DNA of 64,000 bases from Turbatrix aceti (lineage: Eukaryota > Nematoda > Chromadorea > Rhabditida > Panagrolaimidae), in NCBI GenBank assembly GCA_963969345.1, contig OZ017770.1:5341246-5405245 (forward strand), read 5' to 3'. Made by a program: the position numbers and the translations under genes. The notes under the pieces are model-generated. The model saw nothing but the letters and a program-made list of their open reading frames with translations. It ran no database searches and was not told where the DNA came from. Shown in pieces: positions 40,378 to 51,261 of this stretch. Each line of letters begins with the position of its first letter. Position 1 is the first letter of the stretch.

Positions 40378-43300
40378 TCACACATGTGTTGACATCTGAC
40401 TTGTAGCTCGTTCATGGACATCACTAGATAACAAGAGTGGCGTTCCGCTTTCAGTATCCGGGGTAGCTACCTCGGTCAAAGTTTCCAACTGCCCCGCGGG
40501 ATGCTTTAAATACGTCGCATTGCCATAGAGATCAACTGTTTGTCCTGCAAAATGCAGAGATTGCGTCACAAGCGTCATTTTGAACAAGTTCTTACCATTG
40601 TGCACGGAGTGAGGTATAAAGCTGTTGTACGTCGCTGATTCGTATCGCAGGCTGTTATCTGTGGGCAAAAACTCATGTGACTGCGGATGCAGATAACCGT
40701 GGTTCGATTGATATATGATGTTTGGCGGCGGCAGGTAATCAAGATCCGGGTTATTTTGGGGTACAGAAATGTAATCCTTGGATGGCAGTATTTCTATGTT
40801 ATCAACGTTACCGGCGTTGTACACGTCACCAGCATAATACTGCACGCCGTCGAGAGCCTCACAGCGAACGGTTACGTCAGAGGGGTCGTCTAAAAAGGGG
40901 TTTGTGAATTATGCATCGCAACAACAATAAATAATGCTAACCCGAAAAAATTGCTGCTTTCTTTTCACTAGGACAACAGCATTTTTTGATGCAAAATATG
41001 AGAGTGAAAAATATTAACAATGCGACGATGAATGCAAGGGCCAGAATCAGGAGACCAGGCAGAGCGCCCAATTCCAATTGTTGTGAGACCGCAGATACAC
41101 TATCGCTGTTGAATAATCTTTCGAAGAACGTGGGTTCGTGAAGCTCAGCAACGACAAAGTGGTTACCAAACTCATTTACGGCTGAGCAATTGTAGAATCC
41201 GTAATCGTGTTCAGTTACCCGTAGTATTGTGAGTCTGCTCTCAATGCCGAATTCTTTATGAGATTCTTGAACCTGTATGCGACCATTTGAATGTTCAAAA
41301 TTTATTGCGTGTCCATCTTTGGACCAAATGATCTGCTTCGGAAATGGTTTTCCACGTGCCTAAAATAATCCAGTAAACACAATTCTAAAATTTGAAAGTA
41401 GCGTTTTCAGACATTAAAAATACGATCAGCTGTTTGTTGATAAATCATTCTGCGTGTGTGCGTGCGCATGCGAGACTGACTTTAAAAGCGTTCAAAGGTG
41501 TGACGACTTTTCAGAGAACGATAATGCATCATCATTGACAAACGATCATGAACGACGCTTTTAAAGTAGTCATCGTCGTTTTAAAAAATGATGGGCAGAA
41601 TATGCATTTATTTTTGGTAGCAAAATTACATAAACTTATGCACTGAAGCTTTGGGTCCAAACAGCAGTTTGAATGCACTTATAAGAAAATTGAAAAAAAA
41701 ATAAGCAAATAAATGCAGCACGCAAAACTGCTGATATGTTTATCATTTAGGAAATGCAAACTACTGTAAACAACAATAAAGTATTTTTTTCGTAAAGCGC
41801 ATATAATAATACTCACCTGACAGGTCATAACAACCTTGTTGTTTTCGTATTTGATCGCTTTTTCGGAGAAGTCTATCATTGGTGGACCTACAAAACAATT
41901 AGGTCAAAATTTGTTTTTCAAAAAAAAACCCTAACAAACCTTTAAGATGCAAAAAGTGTCTCATTTTTGCAGGTTCAAAGCCCAAAACAGTGGCAATGCA
42001 TTCGTATTCTCCCGCTTGCCATGGCTGAACAGAATCGATAGTCAGTCTGTTCCCCTTCGCAATAATCATTTCATTATTTGTCTTCCGGACCCAGTGAATT
42101 GATGGCTCGGGGTTGCCATTCGCCTCGCAGACAAAGGTTACGGATTCGCCACGTTCGACTGCTTTAATTTGAGAGGCTGTTATTATTCGCGGTCCGACTG
42201 AAATGCAGAGTGAATAAGGTTAACATACAAAGAAAGTGCCTTACAATTGACATTTAGCTTGTAAGCAGTTTCTCCAACGCCAACAACATTTTCTGCATGA
42301 CAGATTATTTTGCGGTCGTGATCTTCCATGCGCAGATTTCTGATAACCACCGTATCAGAGCCTCCATTCTCAATGAGTTGATCGTTTTGCGTCCAAAAGA
42401 TGCGTACATTGTCATCGGGCTTGGCCTCGTAGTTGCATGTCAGCGCAGCCTGACCCCCTTCTTCCAGTGTGCTTCGACTCTCGTCCATCTTGATTTCGAC
42501 GATTGGTGCGTAAGAAACATCGAGTGAAATAGAGTCAGTCTTGTATCCCTGCTGATAGGTAGGATGAGTAGCCACGCAAACAATGAATTTCTTGTCCTCT
42601 ATTTTGGACAGAGGAAAGGATATGTGGCTAGTCTTGCTTTTCAGCTGGCTATCGTGAACAACGACTTCTTCGCGAACAATTGCATTATGCTTGTCCTTAT
42701 CCACCACAGCGTACACTAAACCCAACAATTTTTAAAAACCGCAAAAATCGTTAAAAACAAACAGTTGGTATCTTTTAAAATGACGGATGCATTCCCGAGA
42801 AATGAATGCACTTTGAATGGATCAGTAGATGAGGCGATAACCCAGGCAATTTGAGCCGTAGGTCGACCATTCGCACTCAAACACGACAGTTCCACATTCT
42901 GACCTTCCTGGAAGGATAGTGTATCCTTTTTTGTTTGTATTTTTGGATCATCGGGTGGCGCTGTAAGTTTGTATATTATAGGCATTTCAGACCGATCGAA
43001 TGAATGAATGGCTTACAAGTAATGACAACGTGGGCGGGTTCGGACGTTTGACTGGGGTTGCTCGCAGTCTCTTCGATGTGGCATTCGTACTGCGCCTCGT
43101 CTTCTAGCGTGGCATTCCTGATTTGAAGATGATACTCGCCCTGAGAAGGTCGTCCAATCATGGAGTATCTCTCGTAGAGCACCAGATCTCGAGTAGATCC
43201 CAGCCCAAAGCCGTTTTTTAACCATTGAACAGCACCTTCCTGTAAAATTTGGAAATAAAGACTAATTAATCGAAAAAATTGGTTACCTGATTTTCAACAG

Positions 43301-43433
43301 TGCATTTAAGAACAATGGTTTCATTTAACCTGGCCGCAACATCTGAAGGCCCTTCCAATATTCTTTGCCTGGCCGAACTGAGATGTGATGATAACAGGAA
43401 CAAAAATAAAAATAACTGCAATCTGCGCGACAT
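40378..43433 (-). CDS. syg-1: SYG-1 (NEPH/Kirre family) synaptic adhesion receptor
   Basis: Nine exons: 43433-43287, 43239-43017, 42960-42763, 42715-42245, 42197-41940, 41887-41817, 41359-40942, 40889-40596, 40544-40378; phases join to 748 residues. Signal peptide (LQLFLFLFLLSS), then five Ig domains (about 22-115, 125-230, 235-335, 350-432, 435-525; the first has EGAVQWLKNGFGLG typical of Kirre/NEPH), TM LPGLLILALAFIVALLIFF, a Cys-rich juxtamembrane KKCCC and a Tyr-rich tail ending in STHV, the PDZ-binding THV of the family. In C. elegans SYG-1 pairs with SYG-2 to choose synapse position in HSNL. A TTTTCAG acceptor about 21 nt upstream of the ATG fits a trans-spliced start. The last intron (40595-40545, 51 nt) is in frame and stop-free. 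Confidence 0.93.
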
Positions 43434-46400
43434 TTGCGAGATTGCGGGAGTCTGAAAATGCGGGAAGGTAACGAACGGTAGACAAATTAAGAATTAATGA
43501 CACACGGAAGCAGTAAATGATTGGCACGCTCTGACAGATCGTCCACGAATGTCGATGGGCTTAGGTGCTTAGCAGCGACAAAACAAAGCAAGCGAGAAAT
43601 GGGTTGTCAAGAGCCTTACAGTCCGGTGCGCAACCGGGTTTACGCTTACGCTCTCCACGACCCCCACTTGAAATGAAATCGGATGCCGTTGACTGACTAA
43701 AGGAACGGTCAGGCTGCGGCGGCCTAACAAGGTGGTGCGATCAATTCGTCCAACGACCTGCCACACGCAGAAGTGTAATTTCTTTATATATATTGAATTT
43801 GAGAAAAAGCTCGGAACGCAGTAAAAATTAGGCTTTAAAAAATAATAAATTGAGAGATCGTTAAAAAAGCAGTTGGTATTTTTAAAAATGACCAATGCGT
43901 TGTCCGGTGCCTAATGGGCATCAAGCTGCAAGCTGCAGCGCAGAATGAGGAAAACCGTAACTCAGCCATGTACCAATCTTAATGCGATCAGGAAAAACTA
44001 CTTTTAGATAAAATAACAATGCAACTTAACTGCAGCATAAAAAATGTTGTTGGACATGATGTTAAAACAGTATAGGCTTTCTAGCACCAAATTTATGTAT
44101 CGGTCAACTCTCGGGAGAAGTGATTGACCAGCCGATGACAGATGGCCAAACACGTGCCATGCAACGATGCCGCAGGCTATACCGCAAGCTGTGTAATATC
44201 ACCCGGAGCTGTCACATTGGCAATCGGCGATTAATAATTCATTCAAAACAGATAAAAAAGGTGCAAACAAAGCAATCGTATTTTCAGAGTTCTGGGGTAC
44301 TATATCGGTGCAAAAAAGAAGGAAAAAAAAGAAAAGTCGAGGTTTCCCGGATTAACTGGTGACACCCGCGCAGAGCGAAGAAAGCTGTGACAGCGCGCCT
44401 TTATCGGGAAAACAGGAGTGGCCTCGTGTCGCGCCATGGCGATTGAAGCCATCACCGCCCTAATTGTGTTACGGCATAAAGAGTCTGTAATGAGCTTGCA
44501 CGAAGTTAGTCTTCCCAGCAGGAATGGACACCAGAGTTGCAGGATGAGCAAGTAAACCACTTAATTGACGACCAGCAGTCAGCTAGCACGTTACAAAGTG
44601 GTCACTAATGATTTGTCCACCCCGCAAGCAAAGGCGACAAGAGGGGCTATGATAGGCGAGTAAATATAACAATGAGTAAAAAGTGCAGGATGCCCTATCT
44701 GGCAACAAGTCGTCCGACACACGACATACATTCACGATTAAATTATTTGAATTGCTTTTGCTTCGAAGTAAACGTTAACAAGACCCTGGCAAAGACAATG
44801 CAAATTTGACATGTTAAGTCAAGTTTGACAAGAAAGTTGCACGGATTTGACTGACGGGAGCAACACCCAAACATGTGTATTACATCTCTGATGAGTGTCA
44901 GGATTACTCGGATAAAAAAAGTGAGAACAAGCATTTATAAAAAAAAGAATGTGCATGTTACCATTGCTGCTAAATAAGGATAAACATATTTGATTGCGTA
45001 AATTATTAACCCGCCACAAACAAGAAATTTTCCAGCTGCCGGAAACTCAAACCCATGTATGTGCTAATATTACGAGAGCGCTTAGACCGGCTTATGCTCC
45101 AGCTAAATGACCTTCTCAGGATTTTGATTAGAATAGCGGGATGACAATTATACTCGGCCGACCGCGGCAAATAGGTGTACGGCTTTAGCCCCAGCACTGC
45201 GACCTGTTTGGGCCAAGTCGTGACAAAGGTGAGCCAGAGCCAAAAGATCACAGCTGCACTACACGACCGATGTGTGCCCGGAGCTTACTTGCTTTCGTTT
45301 AGCTTCGGTTTGTTTTAATCCAACAGTGGTTGCTTTATAACTAAATTCTCAGTCATCGCACAACTGTCACACTCCTCACAAAACGTACTTGGCAAACAGA
45401 TAGTTGTGGACAATGACGAACTGTTTCGGGAATATTACTTGTGGCATATCAAGAGCTAAAACGACCTTGCACAGCCAGCACAGAATAGCAACAACGAGGA
45501 CAACAATATTTTTAAACGGTTTTGAAAAGCTTATGAAAAAAGGACCCCAAGACGGTCGATAAACATGATCGTCATCGATTGCATGTTTTTTGACGGAACG
45601 TTTAGTTGTCAAAAAAACGAAAGTGACTTCTGACCACATAAATCTTGCTAAACTTAGAGATCTTGCCCCAGAAGTCGCAATGCTAAATAATCCCCAAATA
45701 CATATCCCCCGAGATCTCATTTTTCGGGCATGCCTCCGCTTTGTTGTGTTGCATGCATGGCGAGAAGGCTTCGCACTTGGTCGTTTAACAAAAAGACACT
45801 AACATGTATTGTAGCCACAAAGGATCTGTCGTCCTCTCTTTTTCACTAAGGGCAATACGACAAGTGTTATCCACAGACTTTGTTCCAAAATTTGACACAG
45901 GGCTAAGGATGCAAAAAAACATGCCAGAGGGCTAATAATCAACAAGATAAAGAAATGTTGATTTCCGGGTGTGCAGCTGGAACTCTGTTTAAGCATTTTT
46001 ATATAATTTTGTTGGACAAAACAAAAACTTGTCGGGTAATGGGTTAATCATCACTTCACACATTTGTCAATTTTATGTGACTTGGCACAAACCGGGCAAA
46101 CATTCACAGGGGTTAAACACTGCACAGGTAATTTACAGCAACAATTGTTACCAAGTTCTACCTCTTCGGCAGCACCCCCCACCAAACAGCGAAGGGGAAC
46201 ACAGTATTATCGCTGCTTTAATAAAACAATTGTCCGTGCTATGGTTACAACAACAAAAACACGATTGAATAAGTTCACAAAGTCAAAAGCAAGAGTCGGC
46301 AATTTGTTTTTTATTGAACGAAGTTGTGAGATGTTTAACAAAATCGAGCAAGTTTTATGACATTACAAGCGCCTACTTTAGGCCATAAACGCTTGCTTGT

Positions 46401-47562
46401 GGTTAGCAGGCAGATTTGTCGTATGCAAATTGGGTAAAAACGAAAGACGATATGAGTTAGGAAGCGTGGGATTTCTGGATTTGAAATTGCGCTTGAGTGT
46501 GTACTCAATCTCGGAGAGACTTATCAAATCAAATTGGTAGCAGGCGGCTGCACAGTCACTTAACGTTCGGTCAACCGAAGACTACAATGCTGGCCGGAAA
46601 CGCCGGGCAAAACGGTAGTCTATTTTTCTTGTGAGATGTCCACCCCACGGATGCTCAGATGTGAGCATCGGTTACATGGATGAAAGAAATAAATGCAAAA
46701 AAAAGTTACTAAAATGAAATAAAGTATATTTCAAAAATTTAATCTATTTTTGCACTCCAAAAAAATTATTATATTTATGGGCAATATGTTTAATATTTTT
46801 TGTGCATGTCATATACACTCACACATGTGGTAGCTCTTAAAATTCAAAAATACACCACAGAGGTGTTACTCAACTCGAGGATCTATCATCCCAAAATCCA
46901 TGCAAGCGGAAGCAAATCCGGCCAGATGGCGCTTTGAGACGTCGTCGTGCTTTTTGCGCCGCAGTGTTATACAACAACTTTTGCCACGCATTCGGTAGGC
47001 TTTTTGTGCTTTTCTTTGCTCTGTCTGTTGTAAGGTCAGATTTACAATCAATCATAACGATTATTTGGTTTTTGAGAATTAATTAGCTAGCTTTGAAGTA
47101 TAGCCGCGCATGTTGATATTCAAGTTTCTTGCTTCTGACCGCTAATTTAGAAATCTGTCATCCCTCTCGACAGCAAAAAGGGGTGAGAAAAAATCCCGAA
47201 AGCCGTCAAAAAAATTAATACGGAGAATATTTGATCTACGCAACTTTGCGACAGTCTAATTGGCAGCAACTTGGTGGTTTTGTTTTGTCTGCAAAAGAGA
47301 GAAGGGTAGTTCGGAGTGTCTACAGGTAGCTTTCAAAGCTCGCGCTTCTGACTTGAAATATATCCTAATGAGCAATCGGTTTTTCGAGTTTTTTTTATTT
47401 GTTTTGGCCAGCAGGCGTAGCCAGTTCCCCTTGTTTTATGCGTAAAGATGACTCCGCTGATGAATACAGAGGACGACCTTTAGCACTTTATGAGTTGGTT
47501 GCTCCGCTTTCAAGCTCAGTGCGCAGTGGTAAACTCTCTTTAAAAATTATAATTTTAGCTAA
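43434..47562. other. Long intergenic region, 4.1 kb, with possible receptor remnants
   Basis: Upstream of syg-1 (-) and upstream of the dynein light chain (+). Mostly AT-rich non-coding sequence. Between 46.0 and 44.7 kb several hydrophobic minus-strand ORFs occur (separate entry). At the right end an AATTTTAG acceptor (AG at 47557) lies 4-5 nt before the light-chain ATG. No RNA genes or other elements recognised. Confidence 0.5.
44743..45996 (-). pseudogene. Possible degraded serpentine receptor (hydrophobic ORF cluster)
   Basis: Minus-strand open stretches in order 45996-45799, 45720-45376, 45251-45006 and 45019-44743 are each hydrophobic and could represent TM segments: FFILLIISPLACFFASLALC; NIVVLVVAILCWLCKVVLAL; VIFWLWLTFVTTWP followed by RSAEYNC, like TM4 and its loop Cys; and CTFFFINACSHFF. 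I could not join them with consistent splice phases, and one needs a frame change, so an intact gene is not supported. A chance run of AT-rich hydrophobic frames is the alternative. Confidence 0.2.
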
Positions 47563-47934
47563 ATGGCGGATATTCTGTCAGCACCTGCCGTCAAGTCACC
47601 AGAAATGCCTAAAGTTGGAGAACCGTCGGTCAAGAGCACTGACATGACAGAAGAAATGCAGGGCAAAGCGTTTCAAGTCGCCATTGAAGCCCTATCAAAA
47701 TTCAAAATTGAAAAGGTGAGAAAATTTATTTTTGTTTTTGTTTTTGCGCATTAAGCTGTTTTTTTCCAGGATGTAGCCGTGTACATTAAAGAGGAATTCG
47801 ATAAGAGATTTGGCACTTCCTGGCACTGCGTGGTTGGTCGCAACTTTGGATCGTTTGTGAGCCATGAGACGAATTACTTCATTTATTTTTATATCAATCA
47901 CATTGCAATAATGCTATACAAAACCGCTTTTTAA
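47563..47934 (+). CDS. dlc: LC8-type (DYNLL) dynein light chain, divergent, with N-terminal extension
   Basis: Exons 47563-47715 and 47770-47934, phase 0, encode 105 residues. From residue 23 it follows the LC8 fold: DMTEEMQGKAFQVAIEAL, EKDVAVYIKEEFDKRF, the signature WHCVVGRNFGSFVSHET and FIYFYINHIAIMLYK. Canonical LC8 is 89 residues and begins near SDMSEEM; this protein carries an extra stretch of about 16 residues rich in Pro/Ser/Lys and diverges at several core positions, so it is a paralogue rather than dlc-1 itself. LC8 is a dimeric hub bound by dynein intermediate chain and many other proteins. The leader-type acceptor just before the ATG supports the start; AATAAA at 47968-47973. Confidence 0.85.
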
Positions 47935-48487
47935 TCAAAGTTGTTTACGGACTGGACTGTTTTTTTTAATAAACTTGAGATAAGTTCCAAATTTTTTTTT
48001 AAACTCTTTGCGCCATGTCCCCAGAACTGCAAGTTTTTTTAAAAACAAAGATGTCATTTGCATCTAGTTTGATTTTTGCAGGACTGCAATAATCTTGGTT
48101 GTTGCAGAAACAATACCACAACCTAAACATGTTTACGTTGTTGCATTTTTTTTCACTGTAAATCATTCATACACTTGAACCGGATCTTCGGCCCCCCATG
48201 GAAAACATCTTCCGGGTGCTACGTAGATTTTGTCAGAGGGGCTCACTTCAATGACTGTTGAATGGTAGCAATCACTCTTGAAAGATTCATACGAAACGTT
48301 AGGGTTCATTGGGTCAACAATTTTTCACGCAAAACTATAATGTTTATTTTCAGTGGCGCAACTTTTTAGTAAACGACGCAATTTTAGTATTTGTGTAGCT
48401 ATGTGTTATAGCTAATATCTACTTGACAGTTCGTTTGGGTTTGCGTTTATGATAAAAGCTCAAGTGCAGTGCAGAGTGATTCAGTGC
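47935..48487. other. Intergenic, left flank of the LTR element
   Basis: AT-rich, no gene recognised. It contains the light-chain poly(A) signal and ends in GTGC (48484-48487), repeated at 51262-51265 as the target-site duplication. Confidence 0.6.
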
Positions 48488-48529
48488 TGTCGCAGCGCCG
48501 ACCGGCTGCTGGACGGGAGATGGATGGGG

Positions 48530-48720
48530 TCGCGGCGCTGACGCTACCGGACCGAAGTTGGGGTGGTCGCGGTGCGAGGACGCTGCCGGACCGGTGATGA
48601 TGACGTCTCGGTGCGCTCGCGCTGCCGGACGGATGAGTGTAGTCGCGGCGCTTCACGCTACCGGACTGGAGATGATGACGTCGCGGCGCCTGACGCTACC
48701 GGACTGGAGATGATGTCGTA
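48530..48720. repeat. GC-rich imperfect tandem repeats inside the LTR
   Basis: Several imperfect units of about 36-40 bp sharing TCGCGGCGC, ACGCTACCGGAC and GGAGATGATG; the clearest pair is 48642-48680 and 48681-48715. The same array occurs in the right LTR at about 50619-50810. Confidence 0.75.
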
Positions 48721-48950
48721 GCGGGGGGCTCTGAGGCCTTGCCGTCAACGAGGATTTGGTGAACGTTGGGCTTCGCCGTACGAAGTCGGGCGAAGCAGAG
48801 AATAGCCAAACGCGAGTTACTCAACAACTTTATTGGTTTGCAACAGGTTCTCCCTAGTGCAACCGCATAGGGAAACCAACGAGGGAACAACCAAGGAGCC
48901 AACGAGGGGACGACCGAGTTACCCAACGAGGGGACCAAGAGAGAGAACCG

Positions 48951-48979
48951 GGGTCAGTCTTCGACTGACCCTTTATATA
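48951..48979 (-). promoter_or_regulatory. LTR core promoter: TATA box and perfect 9-bp dyad (left LTR)
   Basis: Minus-strand TATATAAAG (48979-48971) abuts a perfect inverted repeat GGGTCAGTC-TTC-GACTGACCC (48951-48971). The right LTR has the same pair at 51059-51067 and 51039-51059. The dyad lies between the TATA box and the expected start site. Confidence 0.6.
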
Positions 48980-49046
48980 GGCACAATCAAAAGGGGCGGG
49001 ACAATTCAAAAAGAGGACAGAATTATCTAGAACGAAGAGTCCGTAT

Positions 49047-50504
49047 TCAAATCGAGGGAGACGGCACCGCTGGCCGGCATTTCCAAGAGATTGGAGCAGA
49101 TGGTTCTCTGGGGGGCCATCGGGGAAGGTGTGAAGCGCAGCAAGATAAAGCTCGCGGTCTGTAGGACGCGACACTCCCGGCGGCGTAGGAGAGGGCCTCG
49201 ATGATGGGCGATGATCGGATGGAGGACAGTAAACGATCCAGAGGCCGGCGGCTACTGCTGACCGATCGATCGGCTGACCGAGGTGGAGGTAGGAACCTGA
49301 AATCCATTTTCTTCCCTACCGTTCCTGTTGGTAGTTTCGCAGGACCAATGCGGAATTCGGTGCGGTGTGGACCATGTGGAGCTTGTTTCAGGATGTGATG
49401 ACGCTGCATTTTTCCCAAGTGACAGCCGGGTGCGCGGTGAGTTGCTTTGGCAGTGCGTCTGCGTGACACGGGATGAAGTGCGCGTCGGTTGCATGCAGCG
49501 ACTCGTCGTGTGGCGGGGTTGCGAAGACGGCTGAGGTGGAGTCGTAGAGCACGTCGGGGCCTGAGGGAGCAGACTACCGCTTTTGACGCCTTTCGTAGAC
49601 ATGCTGAGTCTTGAGGTTGGCGGCCCGATCTACATTTCCGAAGGGAACCCTCCCGAGGGCGGTGGGAGCGCGGGTTGGTGGTGCCGGAGTTCTTTTGCCC
49701 GAAGACGGCCGGATCAGGCTTGCTCTCGGGTGCTGGCAACGCGGGTTGTTGGATTCCAGAAGGTGGTTCCGGAGGCACTTGCTTGACAGGCATCATTGGG
49801 GACGCTCCGTAGGATGTGTGCAGCGTCGGCCGGGGGCAAGGTAGAAAGCTTGCCGGATCTGTAATGATTTGTCCTACCTTGTCACCCTTTGATGGAGTTT
49901 CAAGCGATGCTAAAGAGTCCGACGCTGGTACTGTGGACAGGGTAGTCGTCTGATTGAGACAATGATTTTTCGGACGGATTGGTAGCTTGTCTTCGACCAC
50001 ATGAGAAGCTTCCAATTGTGGTAGGCTGCGATCGGCGCGTTGAGTAATATCCTGATCTGTGGATTTACTTTGAGAATTTTCCGTGCCTTGAAGTTGTTTT
50101 CCTTGACCGGCGGTATGCGACTGGTTCTGCGCTTTTCTGGATCTGTATCTGGCGAGAACGCAGCGTGCATGGATGTCGAAGGCTTCGTCCCTGACTGCCT
50201 TGAACTTGTCAATGAGTTCTGTGGTACCATTAGCACCGTGATTCTCCATCTCGAACTGAGCTCTGCGGGAGTCGGCTTGTTCTCCCGAGAGCCCGGCTAT
50301 TTGGGCCTGGTAACGCTTCGTTTCCTCAGAAAAGTCATCGCGTAGTTGGTAGAATATTGCTTCGGCTGCACGACTTACGCTTGTATGGTTAATGATGTCG
50401 TCGTTTGTCTCTGATCCCGCTTTAACGAGGTTGATGTAGTTCAAGAGATCGTCGATCAGCCTGTGGGCATCGGCTTTGGATGCTTCGAGTTTTGCGTTTG
50501 GCAT
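49047..50504 (-). CDS. Gag-like ORF of the LTR element
   Basis: Single uninterrupted ORF of 485 residues on the element's sense strand, starting 72 nt inside the right (5') LTR boundary. The N-terminal 130 residues are helical and charged (DAHRLIDDLLNYINLVKAG, AAEAIFYQLRDDF, ELIDKFKAVRDEAFDIHARC), like a capsid-type Gag. The remainder is Pro/Ser/Arg-rich without an obvious CCHC knuckle. No catalytic motifs. It terminates inside the 3' LTR. Composition changes after about residue 270 (very Arg-rich), where other frames are also open, so a past frameshift cannot be excluded. Confidence 0.6.
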   Translation of the reverse strand: MPNAKLEASKADAHRLIDDLLNYINLVKAGSETNDDIINHTSVSRAAEAIFYQLRDDFSEETKRYQAQIAGLSGEQADSRRAQFEMENHGANGTTELIDKFKAVRDEAFDIHARCVLARYRSRKAQNQSHTAGQGKQLQGTENSQSKSTDQDITQRADRSLPQLEASHVVEDKLPIRPKNHCLNQTTTLSTVPASDSLASLETPSKGDKVGQIITDPASFLPCPRPTLHTSYGASPMMPVKQVPPEPPSGIQQPALPAPESKPDPAVFGQKNSGTTNPRSHRPREGSLRKCRSGRQPQDSACLRKASKAVVCSLRPRRALRLHLSRLRNPATRRVAACNRRALHPVSRRRTAKATHRAPGCHLGKMQRHHILKQAPHGPHRTEFRIGPAKLPTGTVGKKMDFRFLPPPRSADRSVSSSRRPLDRLLSSIRSSPIIEALSYAAGSVASYRPRALSCCASHLPRWPPREPSAPISWKCRPAVPSPSI

Positions 50505-50576
50505 TTTGGTGCTGCCACGCGGGTCTTAGTTGATTGATAAACGGCACACGTTCGAACAGGCCGTTGCACCAGAAAA

Positions 50577-51261
50577 TGTCGCAGCGCCGACCGGCTGCTG
50601 GACGGGAGATGGATGGGGTCGCGGCGCTGACGCTACCGGACCGAAGTTGGGGTGGTCGCGGTGCGAGGACGCTGCCGGACCGGTGATGATGACGTCTCGG
50701 TACGCTCGCGCTGCCGGACGGATGAGTGTAGTCGCGGCGCTTCACGCTACCGGACTGGAGATGATGACGTCGCGGCGCCTGACGCTACCGGACTGGAGAT
50801 GATGTCGTAGCGGGGGCTCTGAGGCCTTGCCGTCAACGAGGATTTGGTGAACGTTGGGCTTCGCCGTACGAAGTCGGGCGAAGCAGAGAATAGCCAAACG
50901 CGAGTTACTCAACAACTTTATTGGTTTGCAACAGGTTCTCCCTAGTGCAACCGCATAGGGAAACCAACGAGGGAACAACCAAGGAGCCAACGAGGGGACG
51001 ACCGAGTTACCCAACGAGGGGACCAAGAGAGAGAACCGGGGTCAGTCTTCGACTGACCCTTTATATAGGCACAATCAAAAGGGGCGGGACAATTCAAAAA
51101 GAGGACAGAATTATCTAGAACGAAGAGTCCGTATTCAAATCGAGGGAGACGGCACCGCTGGCCGGCATTTCCAAGAGATTGGAGCAGATGGTTCTCTGGG
51201 GGGCCATCGGGGAAGGTGTGAAGCGCAGCAAGATAAAGCTCGCGGTCTGTAGGACGCGACA
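50577..51261 (-). repeat. LTR, right copy (5' LTR of the element)
   Basis: Matches the left LTR except for a G/A difference at 48610 versus 50702 (approximate) and one G fewer in the G-run near 50814. Confidence 0.9.

Larger units (their letters stand above)
48488..49173 (-). repeat. LTR, left copy (3' LTR of the element)
   Basis: TG...CA bounded with 6-bp inverted termini (TGTCGC/GCGACA). It includes the GC-rich tandem repeats (48530-48720), the core-promoter TATA (48979-48971, minus) and the dyad 48951-48971. The gag ORF runs on into it to 49047. Confidence 0.9.
48488..51261 (-). mobile_element. Gag-only LTR retroelement, recent insertion, minus orientation
   Basis: A 2774-bp element bounded by two nearly identical LTRs, 48488-49173 (686 bp) and 50577-51261 (685 bp). 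Each starts TGTCGC and ends GCGACA, and GTGC lies outside both ends as a target-site duplication. Minus orientation is shown by the minus-strand TATATAAAG in each LTR, by a TGG-starting primer-binding-like site just inside the right LTR (50571-50561), by a purine-rich run before the left LTR, and by the only long ORF. The 1.4-kb interior encodes no protease, reverse transcriptase or integrase, so it is non-autonomous. I saw only two differences between LTRs, implying very recent insertion. BEL/Pao or Gypsy affiliation is not decided. Confidence 0.88.

Noticed and set aside
46866..47055. Two overlapping basic minus-strand ORFs (61 codons each)
   Set aside because: No splice sites, homology or leader acceptor that would make either a gene.
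48833..49030. ORF repeated identically in both LTRs (also 50921-51118)
   Set aside because: Antisense to the element and located in the LTR promoter; a frame in repeated non-coding sequence.
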